From contig UQRP01000003.1 in assembly GCA_900543585.1 (NCBI GenBank), positions 75,421-139,420 of the forward strand: 64,000 bases of DNA, given 5' to 3'. How positions within the stretch are numbered: position 1 is the first letter of the stretch; each line of letters begins with the position of its first letter. Origin of the DNA: an uncultured Prevotella sp. (lineage in GTDB: Bacteria; Bacteroidota; Bacteroidia; Bacteroidales; Bacteroidaceae). Positions 43,468-52,351 of this stretch are shown one piece after another. The position numbers and the translations under genes were made by a program. The notes beneath the pieces were generated by a model. That model was given only the letters and a program-made list of their open reading frames with translations, ran no database searches and was not told the origin of the DNA.

Positions 43468-45654
43468 ATGACCTATCAAAGATTCGATGCAGTAGCCTGC
43501 GCTTCCAAGAAGAAGCCTGTAGAGGTTGTAGCGCCCGTCGAGCGCCCCTCTGAGTATTATGGCAAGAAGGTCTTCAACCGTGCCAAGATGTACAAGTATC
43601 TGCCGGCTGACGTCTACCAGAAGCTTATCGACGTTATCGACAATGGTGCCGAGCTCGACCGCTCCATCGCCGACGCCGTAGCCAAAGGCATGAAGCAGTG
43701 GGCCGACGAGAATGGTGTTACCCACTACACACACTGGTTCCAGCCGCTTACCGAGGGCACAGCCGAGAAGCACGACTCCTTCATAGAGCATGATGGCAAG
43801 GGCGGCATGATAGAGGAATTCTCCGGAAAGCTCCTCGTACAGCAGGAGCCGGACGCCAGCTCCTTCCCCTCCGGTGGTATCCGTTCCACTTTCGAGGCTC
43901 GCGGCTACTCTGCATGGGATCCTACATCACCGGTGTTCATCATCGACGACACCCTCTGCATTCCTACCATTTTCATCTCCTATACCGGTGAGGCCCTCGA
44001 CTACAAGGCTCCGCTGCTCCGTGCCCTGCACGCCGTCAACGTTGCTGCCACCAATGTCAGCCATTACTTCTATCCTGATGTGAAGAAGGTCATCTCCAAC
44101 CTCGGTTGGGAGCAGGAGTACTTCCTCGTCGACGAGGACCTCTATGCCGCCCGTCCTGACCTTATCCTCACAGGCCGTACCCTCATGGGCCACGAGAGCG
44201 CTAAGAACCAGCAGATGGACGACCACTACTTCGGCACCATCCCTGAGCGCGTGCAGGCCTTCATGAAGGACTTGGAGATTCAGGCTCTTGAGCTTGGCAT
44301 CCCCGTGAAGACACGCCATAACGAGGTGGCTCCTAACCAGTTTGAGTGTGCTCCTATCTTCGAGGAGACCAACCTCGCCGTCGACCACAACATGCTGCTG
44401 ATGTCACTCATGAAGCGTGTGGCCCACAAGCACGGCTTCGAGGTGCTGCTCCATGAGAAGCCTTTCGACGGCATCAACGGTTCCGGTAAGCATAACAACT
44501 GGTCACTGTCTACCGACACAGGCATCCTGCTCCACGGACCTGGCAAGACCAAGGAGGACAACCTCCGCTTCGTCGTCTTCACCGTTGAGACCCTCATGGG
44601 TGTCTACAAGCACAACGGCCTGCTGAAGGCCTCCATCATGGATGCCGGCAACGCCCACCGCTTAGGCGCTAACGAGGCACCTCCAGCAATCATCTCTTCC
44701 TTCCTCGGCAAGACCGTCAGCGACGTCTTAGAGCATATCATGAAGTCCGACAAGGACGCCCTCGTCATCAAGGGTAAGGAAGGTGTTGAGATTGATATCC
44801 CTGAGATTCCAACCATCCTGCGTGATAACACCGACCGTAACCGTACAAGTCCATTCGCCTTCACCGGCAACCGTTTCGAGTTCCGTGCTGTAGGTTCTTC
44901 CGCTAACTGCGCCAGCGCTCAGATTGTGCTGAACACCGCTGTCGCCGAGGCCCTGACAAGCTTCAAGGAGCGTGTCGACGCTCTCATCGCTAAGGGCGAG
45001 GACAAGTTCGCCGCTATCCTGAGCGTCGTCAGAGACGATATCAAGACCTGCGCTCCTATCCACTTCGATGGCAACGGCTACTCCGACGAGTGGGTGGCAG
45101 AGGCTGAGAAGCGCGGACTCGACACCGAGAAGTCAGCACCGAAGATCTTCGACCGCTACCTCGATCCTGAGAGCGTCAAGATGTTCGAAAGCGAGAACGT
45201 CTTCTCTGAGAATGAGCTCAAGGCACGTAACGAGGTGAAATGGGAGACCTACACCAAGAAGCTGCAGATTGAGGCTCGTGTCCTGGGTGACCTGTCACTG
45301 AACCATATCATCCCCGTGGCTACACACTACCAGTCCATGCTCGGTAACGACGTGCAGAACCTCGTGAACATCTACGGCGCTGAGAAGGGCAAGGCCCTTG
45401 CCGACCGTATCCTGAAGATTATCGAGCAGATTTCTGAGCGTACGGCAACCATCGAGAAGGACGTCGAGGATATGGTCAACGCCCGTAAGGTGGCCAACAA
45501 GATTGAGGATGCACGCGAGAAGGCCATCGCCTACCACGACACCGTGGAGACATGGTTCCAGCCCATCCGCTACCAGATTGACAAGCTCGAGCTCGTCGTT
45601 GCTGATGAGCTCTGGACACTGCCGAAGTACCGCGAGCTGTTGTTCATCCGGTAA
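43468..45654 (+). CDS. glnN: Glutamine synthetase type III
   Basis: The enzyme has 728 residues, the usual length for the GSIII class of Bacteroidetes, and joins ammonium to glutamate. The ATG at 43468 (MTYQRFDAVACASKKK) is preferred over one six codons upstream because it gives the family-like start and length. Diagnostic GSIII segments are SFPSGGIRSTFEARGYSAWD, RHNEVAPNQFECAPIFEETN and KPFDGINGSGKHNNWSLSTD. It would take the ammonium brought in by the Amt channels encoded on the other side of this region. A hairpin follows 36 bases after the stop. Regulation by nitrogen is likely but no known site is recognised. Confidence 0.95.
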   Translation: MTYQRFDAVACASKKKPVEVVAPVERPSEYYGKKVFNRAKMYKYLPADVYQKLIDVIDNGAELDRSIADAVAKGMKQWADENGVTHYTHWFQPLTEGTAEKHDSFIEHDGKGGMIEEFSGKLLVQQEPDASSFPSGGIRSTFEARGYSAWDPTSPVFIIDDTLCIPTIFISYTGEALDYKAPLLRALHAVNVAATNVSHYFYPDVKKVISNLGWEQEYFLVDEDLYAARPDLILTGRTLMGHESAKNQQMDDHYFGTIPERVQAFMKDLEIQALELGIPVKTRHNEVAPNQFECAPIFEETNLAVDHNMLLMSLMKRVAHKHGFEVLLHEKPFDGINGSGKHNNWSLSTDTGILLHGPGKTKEDNLRFVVFTVETLMGVYKHNGLLKASIMDAGNAHRLGANEAPPAIISSFLGKTVSDVLEHIMKSDKDALVIKGKEGVEIDIPEIPTILRDNTDRNRTSPFAFTGNRFEFRAVGSSANCASAQIVLNTAVAEALTSFKERVDALIAKGEDKFAAILSVVRDDIKTCAPIHFDGNGYSDEWVAEAEKRGLDTEKSAPKIFDRYLDPESVKMFESENVFSENELKARNEVKWETYTKKLQIEARVLGDLSLNHIIPVATHYQSMLGNDVQNLVNIYGAEKGKALADRILKIIEQISERTATIEKDVEDMVNARKVANKIEDAREKAIAYHDTVETWFQPIRYQIDKLELVVADELWTLPKYRELLFIR

Positions 45655-45692
45655 TCAACGCAAATTGTTGTTCATTCGATAATAAATAAAAG

Positions 45693-45721
45693 TCCCCGAC
45701 CGCATCATTAACGGTCGGGGA
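45693..45721. terminator. Hairpin after glnN
   Basis: TCCCCGACCG (45693-45702) pairs perfectly with CGGTCGGGGA (45712-45721). The T-rich side is on the minus strand (after 45693), so on the plus strand it may act as a 3'-end stabiliser or weak terminator of glnN. Confidence 0.6.
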
Positions 45722-45936
45722 TGAGATAGAAAGAATTAAGTTTAACCTTAATTACCGACAATCTATTTCTTTTATTGGTTGTTTAAGTTAGGGCGGGGTG
45801 ACATCGTGATGATGGGGCTCCGCCTCTTGCGTTTCTTGCCTTATAAGGCTACTGATCTTGCGGCAACATAAAATAAAAAACGGCACATAAACCATCATAA
45901 AGCGGAAAAAGATAAACCGCAGAACCGAAAAAATCG

Positions 45937-45944
45937 TAACTTTG
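45937..45944 (+). promoter_or_regulatory. -7 promoter element of the patatin gene
   Basis: TAACTTTG at 45937-45944 gives a leader of about 20 bases to the ATG at 45969. No TTTG is seen at -33. Confidence 0.5.
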
Positions 45945-45968
45945 CAGCAGAACGACAAAACAGAAACC

Positions 45969-46958
45969 ATGGAGAATATCATCACATACTTCAAGAAACT
46001 GATTCATCGCTATAAGGGCACTGAGCAGGAACCGGGCAGCGAACTAACATCACAAGACAAGAATGTGGCCCTCGTCCTGGGTGGCGGTGGTGCCCGCGGC
46101 TATGCACAGATAGGCGCCATCGAGGTCCTCTTAGAGCACGGCTACCATATCACATCTGTGGCTGGCACCTCCATGGGCGCCCTTGTCGGTGGACTCTATG
46201 CCGCCGGAAAGCTCAAGGAGCTCAAAGAGACCGTGTTAGCTGTCAACCGCAAGCAGGTGCTCTCGCTCATCGATGTCTCGTTAGGTCTCGACCACATAGC
46301 TACAGGCCAGAAGCTCAGTGCCCTCCTCGACGACATGACGGGGAGCGTGCACATCGAGGACCTGCCGATACCGTTCTGCTGTTCGGCATCAGATCTCGTC
46401 GGCGGCAAGGAGTATGTCTTCAACACTGGCCTGCTGAGTCATGCCATCCGCGCCTCTATCTCCATCCCCGGCATTTTCTCTCCTGTGCGCATGGGCGACA
46501 TGGTCCTCGTCGACGGCTCTGTCCACAACACGCTGCCCCTGAACCGCGTGGAGCGGCATGAGGGTGACCTGCTCATCGCCGTCAACCCCAGCGCCCCCGA
46601 CTCCAAACCTTTCCGGAGCATGTTGCAGGAAAATAATGGAAAGGGCAGCGAAAGAAAAGGCAAGCCTGCGGACAGAAGCAACAACGGCGTCACGGACAAG
46701 CCGAAGAATCTCTGGACAAGAATCAAAGACAGCATACCCTTCCCTGGCTTCCAACTCTCCGACAATGTCGTCCGCCTGGCTTTGCGCGTAGCAGAAGTAT
46801 CAGTACAAAACAATACGCAGATGTCGATGGCCCTCAACCCGCCCGACATCTGCGTCAACATCCCCACCAACCTCTACGGTCTTCTCGACTTCGACCGCGG
46901 CGAGGAAATCATCGACTACGGCAGAAAGGAGATGGAGAAGGTGTTAGGTGGTAGGTGA
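45969..46958 (+). CDS. Patatin-like phospholipase
   Basis: The protein has 329 residues. Near the start, VALVLGGGGARGYAQIGAIE holds the oxyanion-hole glycines. AGTSMGALVGG carries the nucleophile Ser68 (GxSxG), and VLVDGSVHNTLP carries the catalytic Asp182. This dyad defines patatin lipid hydrolases (the RssA/NTE type). There is no signal peptide; the start MENIITYFKKLIHRYKG is basic and amphipathic, so the protein is probably cytoplasmic and close to the membrane. The ATG at 45969 is favoured over a TTG at 45942, which overlaps the promoter element. It converges with the glutamine synthetase at 46965, with only six bases between them. Confidence 0.88.
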   Translation: MENIITYFKKLIHRYKGTEQEPGSELTSQDKNVALVLGGGGARGYAQIGAIEVLLEHGYHITSVAGTSMGALVGGLYAAGKLKELKETVLAVNRKQVLSLIDVSLGLDHIATGQKLSALLDDMTGSVHIEDLPIPFCCSASDLVGGKEYVFNTGLLSHAIRASISIPGIFSPVRMGDMVLVDGSVHNTLPLNRVERHEGDLLIAVNPSAPDSKPFRSMLQENNGKGSERKGKPADRSNNGVTDKPKNLWTRIKDSIPFPGFQLSDNVVRLALRVAEVSVQNNTQMSMALNPPDICVNIPTNLYGLLDFDRGEEIIDYGRKEMEKVLGGR

Positions 46959-46964
46959 CACTCA

Positions 46965-48476
46965 CTACCCGCAATGGAAGTATTTCTTCACGAGGATAGC
47001 TATCTCACGGCGGTCGTCCTTGATGTCCTGGCGAAGGGTACGGTCCTTGTAAGAACGCAGCTCATGGATGATGCCGTCTATCATCGCCGGTGCAAAGACG
47101 TGATAAGCCTCATAGGCTGTGCGCTGCGCCTCCAAGCAGTCGGCAGAGGCAGCACAGCTGTCAGGCAGTTGGCGCAGCTGAGCCAGACGGGCAGCATGAG
47201 CCGCATCGTTGATGTCGCCGTCGACAAATGTCTTCTCCGCCACTTCCAAGGCATCCTTCATCTCAAAGCCATGACGACAGGCCACACAGAGCGCCGCGAT
47301 ATACTGGTAGACATCGGCTGACCCGTCACCGGACCGCAGCTCGAAGGTCTGCTTCACGCTGCCCCGCTCCTCATAGGGAAGCTCTTCCTCCAAAGGATTG
47401 GCGATATGGCTCATGTCCACTCCCGATGTCCAGCCCAGGGGCACTCGGACCAGAGCCGACCGGTTGCTCATCCCCCAGCAGACATTGGTGGGCGCCTCCT
47501 GATGCGGCACCAGCCGGAAGTAGCTCGTGGGAATCTTGTTGCCGAAAGCTGTGAGACTCGGCGCCAGCGCCATGCACCCCGCTATGGCCTTGCGCGCATT
47601 GTCGTTGAGCTTACCACGCGTGAGCAGCATGTTCTTGCCGTTTTTCATCAGCCGCATATGAATATGCAGGCCGGAGCCCGCCTTCCCCGTCGTTATCTTT
47701 GGGGCGAAGGTGACATTGAGCCCCTCGCGCCACGCCAAGTTCCTGATCACCCATTTGGCGATAATCAGCTCGTCGGCAGCCTGCATGGCCGGGACGGGCA
47801 GGAACTCTATCTCGTTCTGCTCATAGAGCAGGCCGTCCTGCTCGAAGTTGCCCACCTCAGAGTGTCCGTATTTGATATGCCCGCCTGTCCTGGCGATATA
47901 CTCCATGCACTTCTGTCGGAAGGCTCCCATCTTCGCATAGGGCGCACTCTCATGATAGCCGTGCTGGTCACGGGCCTTGAAGTCGTCCTCAGCCTCCTTG
48001 ATGACATAATATTCCAGCTCTCCCATAGCCTCGAAGTCCATCCCCGTGACAGCGCGGAACGACTCCACGGCTTTGCGCAGCGTGTGCTCCGGTGACGATT
48101 CCAAAGGCTGCCCGTGCTTGTTGAAGAACGAGCAGAGCATACAGAGCACCGGTTCCTCGCTGAAGGGGTCGAGGAAAGCCGTACTGTAGCGTGGCAGGAC
48201 ATAGAGGTCGGAACTCGACGCGTCGATGAACGGGAAGAGGCTGGAACCGTCGACGCGCTCCCCACACGACAAGATGGTGTTCAGGTACTCCAGGTCGGAA
48301 AGCACGAAGTTCAGCGTCTTCACACGACCGTCCCCACCTGGGTAAAGAAAGTTGACAAGACGTATGTTGTTTTTCCGCACGAAACGCAGGATGTCCTCGC
48401 GTGTGATGTCAGCGGGCGCCTTTTGCAGTTCATCAACAACAGCATTGGCATTCATAATAAGTTGTGAGTTATCCAT
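46965..48476 (-). CDS. Glutamine synthetase family protein, type I-like
   Basis: The protein has 503 residues. A beta-grasp region is followed by DGSSLFPFIDASSSDLYVLP. The catalytic domain has GELEYYVIKEAEDDF, EQNEIEFLPVPAMQAADELI and TGKAGSGLHIHMRL. NRSALVRVPLGWTSGVD and VKQTFELRSGDGSADVYQY complete the ATP and glutamate sites. No adenylylation-type tail is seen. It is clearly separate from the GSIII enzyme at 43468. It may be a second true glutamine synthetase or a gamma-glutamyl ligase acting on another amine; sequence alone does not settle this. A promoter element is at 48508-48515. Confidence 0.85.
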   Translation of the reverse strand: MDNSQLIMNANAVVDELQKAPADITREDILRFVRKNNIRLVNFLYPGGDGRVKTLNFVLSDLEYLNTILSCGERVDGSSLFPFIDASSSDLYVLPRYSTAFLDPFSEEPVLCMLCSFFNKHGQPLESSPEHTLRKAVESFRAVTGMDFEAMGELEYYVIKEAEDDFKARDQHGYHESAPYAKMGAFRQKCMEYIARTGGHIKYGHSEVGNFEQDGLLYEQNEIEFLPVPAMQAADELIIAKWVIRNLAWREGLNVTFAPKITTGKAGSGLHIHMRLMKNGKNMLLTRGKLNDNARKAIAGCMALAPSLTAFGNKIPTSYFRLVPHQEAPTNVCWGMSNRSALVRVPLGWTSGVDMSHIANPLEEELPYEERGSVKQTFELRSGDGSADVYQYIAALCVACRHGFEMKDALEVAEKTFVDGDINDAAHAARLAQLRQLPDSCAASADCLEAQRTAYEAYHVFAPAMIDGIIHELRSYKDRTLRQDIKDDRREIAILVKKYFHCG

Positions 48477-48507
48477 GGCTCAAGATGATTAATAGGTTTT
48501 GATGTCG

Positions 48508-48515
48508 CAAAGATA
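48508..48515 (-). promoter_or_regulatory. -7 promoter element of the type I-like glutamine synthetase
   Basis: TATCTTTG on the minus strand (48515-48508) gives a leader of about 28 bases. The -33 box is weak. Confidence 0.5.
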
Positions 48516-48651
48516 TGCAATATTTATTGAACAAGCTGCTATTAATCGTTAATAGTTATTATTTTTACTTGTTTTATGCCGATATGTCCACAGAAATTAT
48601 AAAGACTATTAAAGTATTCGAAAAATCCGCCCGCTGTATGTAATCTTTTCG

Positions 48652-48659
48652 TAACTTTA
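48652..48659 (+). promoter_or_regulatory. Probable -7 promoter element of lipoate ligase and gcv operon
   Basis: TAACTTTA at 48652-48659 differs from the consensus only in its last base and lies 25 bases before the ATG at 48685. No other promoter is seen before the glycine cleavage genes. Confidence 0.45.
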
Positions 48660-48684
48660 CATCAAATTCTAAACCAACCTATGC

Positions 48685-49416
48685 ATGATATATATTGACA
48701 CTACCAAGATCGTTCTTCCCGCTGAAGTACCGGCCTATCTCTCCGTAGAGGAGTTTGCCGCCCGTTATCTTCCACCCGCCGATTACTTCTTTATGTGGCA
48801 GGTGAAGCCTTCTGTCATCTTCGGGCGCAACCAGGTCTTCGAGAATGAAGTAAACATCGAATACTGCCGCGCGCACAACATCATGATGTGTCGTCGCAAG
48901 AGCGGAGGCGGCTGTGTCTATGCCGACATGAGCAATGTCATGCTTTCCTATATCACCCCCGACGACAATGTCGACGAAACCTTCCACCGCTACCTTGAGA
49001 TGATCTGTGAGACGCTGTCCACGATAGGCCTCGACGCCCACCCCAGCGGTCACAACGACATCCTGCTCTCCCCCAATACCCACAAAGCCTCCAATGCCGA
49101 GAGCCCCGTCGGTGCCAAAGTCTCCGGCAACGCCATCTACCATATCCCCGGGCGCATCATCGCCCACGGCACCCTGCTCTACGACACCGACATGGAGCAC
49201 ATGCTCAACGCCATCACGCCCTCGCACGAGAAACTGTCGAAGCATGGCGTGGAGAGCGTCCGACAGCGTATCTGCCTCCTCAAGGACTACACCTCCCTAC
49301 CCCTCGACGACATCAAAGACCGCATCCGCCAGCATCTCTGCGACTCCGTCTATACCCTCACCGACGACGACTTAGAGAAGGTCAACGAGATACGGAAGAC
49401 TTATCCCGTATATTAG
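48685..49416 (+). CDS. lplA: Lipoate-protein ligase A
   Basis: The product has 243 residues and attaches lipoate to carrier proteins. VIFGRNQVFENEVNIEYC and RRKSGGGCVYADMSNVMLSY form the lipoyl-AMP pocket, and Lys145 in AKVSGNAIYHIPGRIIAHGT is the conserved catalytic lysine. The length is that of the single-domain family, with a short C-terminal accessory part. It stands directly before the glycine cleavage genes, with 80 bases between and no clear promoter there. Its natural target is then the GcvH encoded two genes later. Grouping of ligase and target in one unit supports this. Confidence 0.9.
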   Translation: MIYIDTTKIVLPAEVPAYLSVEEFAARYLPPADYFFMWQVKPSVIFGRNQVFENEVNIEYCRAHNIMMCRRKSGGGCVYADMSNVMLSYITPDDNVDETFHRYLEMICETLSTIGLDAHPSGHNDILLSPNTHKASNAESPVGAKVSGNAIYHIPGRIIAHGTLLYDTDMEHMLNAITPSHEKLSKHGVESVRQRICLLKDYTSLPLDDIKDRIRQHLCDSVYTLTDDDLEKVNEIRKTYPVY

Positions 49417-49496
49417 CATTCTCTTGTGGAGCGCTTGCAGCTCAGACCTTAGCAGCCTTCACATTATTATATTACCAACGCCAAAACACGATATCT

Positions 49497-50585
49497 ATGA
49501 AACAAACCTGCCTGCACAACCATCATGTGGCCTTAGGCGCCCTGATGCAGCCTTTTGGAGGCTTCGACATGCCCATCCAGTATTCTTCCATCATCGACGA
49601 GCACAACGCCGTGCGCCACCATTGTGGCGTCTTCGACGTCTCTCACATGGGCGAGGTCATCGTTACCGGCCCCGATGCCGAGCGCTTCGTCAACCACATC
49701 TTCACCAACGACATCTCCTCCATTCCCGCGGGGAAAGTCATGTACGGCATGATGTGCTACCCCGACGGAGGCACCGTCGACGACACCTGTATCTGCCGTA
49801 TCAGCGACAACGAGTTCTTCCTCACCATCAACGCGGCCAATATCGACAAAGACAATGCCTGGATTGGCGACAACGCCAAAGGCTTCGACATCCATATCGA
49901 CTATGCCAGCGACCGCTACGGACAGCTCGCCATCCAGGGCCCTGAGAGCGAGCAGGTCGTAGAGACTGTCTTAGGCATTCCCTGCCACAGCCTCAACTTC
50001 TATGAGTGCCTCCCCGACCCGCTCGGCGAGGGCATCGGCGTAGGGAAGCTCATCTCCCGCACCGGCTACACCGGCGAGGACGGCTTCGAGATCTATGGCT
50101 CCCCGGAGTATATCATCTCCTGCTGGGAGAAGCTCATGGCTGCACATATCACGCCCTGCGGCCTTGGCTGCCGCGACACCCTGCGCTTCGAGGTCGGACT
50201 GCCCCTCTACGGCGACGAGCTCTCTGAGAAGATCTCCCCCGTCATGGCCGGGCTCTCCATCTTCGTGAAGTTCGACAAGCCGGAGTTCATCGGCAAGGAG
50301 GCCCTGCTGAAGCAGAAGACGGAAGGCGTCAGCGAGCGCCTCCGTGGCATCGAGCTCGACGCCCACGCCGTGCCGCGTCATGGCTACACCGTCCTCAAAG
50401 ACGGCAAACCCGTAGGCACCGTCACCACCGGCTACCGCCTCATCTCCGTAGACAAGAGCTGCGCTGTGGCCCTCGTCGACAGCGCCCTCAAGCTCGGCGA
50501 CAGAGTGGAGATACAGATTCGCAAGAAGACTTTCCCGGGCACCATCGTGAAGAAAAAGTTCTACGACAAACACTATAAGAAATAA
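49497..50585 (+). CDS. gcvT: Aminomethyltransferase, glycine cleavage T protein
   Basis: The enzyme has 362 residues and transfers the methylene group from the H protein to tetrahydrofolate, releasing ammonia. GFDMPIQYSSIIDEHNAVRH and VFDVSHMGEVIVTGPDAERF are the N-terminal family signature. SRTGYTGEDGFEIYGSPEY and LPLYGDELSEKISPVMAGL belong to the folate-binding core. The end KKTFPGTIVKKKFYDKHYKK is typical of Bacteroidetes GcvT. It opens the gcv operon and is followed by gcvH after 36 bases. The 80-base leader is too short for a tandem glycine riboswitch and none is seen. Confidence 0.95.
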   Translation: MKQTCLHNHHVALGALMQPFGGFDMPIQYSSIIDEHNAVRHHCGVFDVSHMGEVIVTGPDAERFVNHIFTNDISSIPAGKVMYGMMCYPDGGTVDDTCICRISDNEFFLTINAANIDKDNAWIGDNAKGFDIHIDYASDRYGQLAIQGPESEQVVETVLGIPCHSLNFYECLPDPLGEGIGVGKLISRTGYTGEDGFEIYGSPEYIISCWEKLMAAHITPCGLGCRDTLRFEVGLPLYGDELSEKISPVMAGLSIFVKFDKPEFIGKEALLKQKTEGVSERLRGIELDAHAVPRHGYTVLKDGKPVGTVTTGYRLISVDKSCAVALVDSALKLGDRVEIQIRKKTFPGTIVKKKFYDKHYKK

Positions 50586-50621
50586 ACTACCATCGAATAA
50601 CAAACTAAAAAGATAAGGACT

Positions 50622-51005
50622 ATGGCTAAAACAATTGACGGACTCTATTATACTGAGTCACACGAGTATGTACGTGTAGACGGCGACGCCGGCTACGTAG
50701 GTATCACCGACTACGCCCAGCAGCAGTTGGGCAACATTGTCTATGTCGACATGCCGGAGGTCGACGACGAGGTCACCGCCGGCGAGGAGTTTGGCGCTGT
50801 GGAGAGCGTCAAGGCTGCCTCCGACCTCAACTCCCCCGTCAGCGGCACCGTTGCCGAGGTCAACGAGGCCCTCGAAGACCATCCCGAGCTCATCAACAAG
50901 GACGCTTTCGCCAACTGGATTATGAAAGTCAACCTCTCCGACAAGTCAGAACTCGACGCCCTCATGGACGCCGCCGCTTACGAGAAATACTGCCAAAGCC
51001 TATGA
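50622..51005 (+). CDS. gcvH: Glycine cleavage system H protein
   Basis: The product has 127 residues. It is the lipoyl carrier that shuttles the aminomethyl group between the P, T and L proteins. ESHEYVRVDGDAGYVGITDY is the standard start, and Lys64 in AVESVKAASDLNSPVSG is the lipoylation site. NEALEDHPELINKDAFANW follows as usual. Its stop codon overlaps the gcvPA start (ATGA at 51002-51005), so the two are translationally coupled. The lipoate ligase gene two places upstream would modify it. Confidence 0.97.
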   Translation: MAKTIDGLYYTESHEYVRVDGDAGYVGITDYAQQQLGNIVYVDMPEVDDEVTAGEEFGAVESVKAASDLNSPVSGTVAEVNEALEDHPELINKDAFANWIMKVNLSDKSELDALMDAAAYEKYCQSL

Positions 51006-52330
51006 CCACACCACAATGCAAATATCTCCCGCACACCGCGGGCGACATCGAGGCCATGCTCCATCGCATCGGCCTCAACAGTCTCGACGATCTCTTCGCC
51101 GACATCCCCGCCGGGGTGCGCTTCCATGGCGACTACGACCTCCCCGAGGCCATGAGCGAGGTGGAGCTGCGCAAGCATTTCCACTTCCTCGGCGCCGCCA
51201 ACACGCCTTTGGTCTGCTTCGCCGGTGCCGGTGTCTACGACCACTACATTCCCGCCGCCATTCCCTCCCTTGTGGAGCGCAGCGAGTTTCTGACGAGCTA
51301 TACGCCTTATCAGGCTGAGATCTCGCAGGGCACCCTTCACTATATCTTTGAATATCAGACGATGATGGCTCGCCTGACGGGTATGGATGTCAGCAACGCC
51401 TCCATGTACGACGGTACCACCGCCACTGCCGAGGCCGCTATGATGGCCGTGGCGTCATGCCGCAAGGCCGACACCGTGCTCATCTCCGCCACCGTAGACC
51501 CGAAGACCATCGCCGTAGTGAAGACCTACTGCCATTTCCATGGCATCAATCTCATCATCGTCGGTGAGGACGGTGGCACGACCTCGCGCGCCGACCTCAC
51601 GTCGCGACTTGCCGAGGGCGGCGTGGCCGGTGTCATCGTGCAGCAACCCAACCGCTACGGCATCATCGAGGACTTCACAGGTCTCGCCAACGAGGTCCAC
51701 AAGGCTAAAGGTCTGCTCGTCATCAACAGCATCGCCGCCGACCTGGCCCTGCTGAAGACACCGGGAGAATGGGGTGCCGACATCGCCGTGGGCGAGGCCC
51801 AGAGCCTCGGCATACCGATGAGCTTCGGCGGACCCTACCTCGGATATATGTGCACCACGGAGAAGCTCGTGCGCAAGATGCCAGGACGTATCGTCGGGCA
51901 GACCGTGGACACCAAGGGGCGCCGCGTCTTCACCCTCACCCTCCAGGCCCGCGAGCAGCATATCCGCCGACAGAAAGCCACGTCGAACATCTGCTCCAAC
52001 GAGTCGCTGATGGCCCTCTGGGTCACCATCTACATGAGCATCATGGGCAAGGAAGGTGTCAAGGAAGCTGCACAGACCTCCGTCGACGGCGCTCACCAGC
52101 TCTACGACGACCTCTTGGCCACAGGCAAGTTCGAGGCTGTCTTCGACAAGCCGTTCTTCAACGAGTTCTGCCTGCGCTACAAAGGCGACGCCGAGGCCTT
52201 GCTCCGACGCCTCGCCGACAATGGCATCCTCGGCGGCGTCAACCTCGGTGACAACATCATTATGACGGCCGTCACGGAGATGCGCACGCCCGAAGAGCTG
52301 CAGCGTCTCGTAGACCTCGCCAAACAGTAA
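51002..52330 (+). CDS. gcvPA: Glycine dehydrogenase (decarboxylating) subunit 1
   Basis: The protein has 442 residues and is the N-terminal half of the split P protein. It starts TPQCKYLPHTAGDIEAMLHR and has FLGAANTPLVCFAGAGVYDH and ASMYDGTTATAEAAMMAVAS. QSLGIPMSFGGPYLGYMCT and REQHIRRQKATSNICSNESL follow. The PLP lysine is not here but in subunit 2. The start overlaps gcvH by four bases. Split P proteins are well known in Firmicutes and Thermus, while other Bacteroidota carry a single long GcvP. Confidence 0.95.
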   Translation: MTTPQCKYLPHTAGDIEAMLHRIGLNSLDDLFADIPAGVRFHGDYDLPEAMSEVELRKHFHFLGAANTPLVCFAGAGVYDHYIPAAIPSLVERSEFLTSYTPYQAEISQGTLHYIFEYQTMMARLTGMDVSNASMYDGTTATAEAAMMAVASCRKADTVLISATVDPKTIAVVKTYCHFHGINLIIVGEDGGTTSRADLTSRLAEGGVAGVIVQQPNRYGIIEDFTGLANEVHKAKGLLVINSIAADLALLKTPGEWGADIAVGEAQSLGIPMSFGGPYLGYMCTTEKLVRKMPGRIVGQTVDTKGRRVFTLTLQAREQHIRRQKATSNICSNESLMALWVTIYMSIMGKEGVKEAAQTSVDGAHQLYDDLLATGKFEAVFDKPFFNEFCLRYKGDAEALLRRLADNGILGGVNLGDNIIMTAVTEMRTPEELQRLVDLAKQ

Positions 52331-52351
52331 CACGCCTTAAAAAGTACGACT

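Larger units (their letters stand above)
45655..45968. other. Intergenic region after glnN
   Basis: This gap of 314 bases holds a ten-base-stem hairpin (45693-45721), AT-rich sequence, and the promoter element of the patatin gene (45937-45944). A 68-codon frame on the minus strand has no family resemblance and is not accepted. Confidence 0.6.

Noticed and set aside
43207..43791. 194-codon minus-strand frame upstream of and into glnN
   Set aside because: Its Ser-Glu-Ser-Leu repeats are the tandem repeat read backward and the rest is antisense to glnN.
45788..45994. 68-codon minus-strand frame between glnN and the patatin gene
   Set aside because: It overlaps the patatin promoter and start; low-complexity Phe/Val sequence comes from AT-rich DNA.
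49417..49496. Possible glycine riboswitch before gcvT
   Set aside because: The gap is only 80 bases and shows neither a tandem aptamer nor a terminator hairpin.
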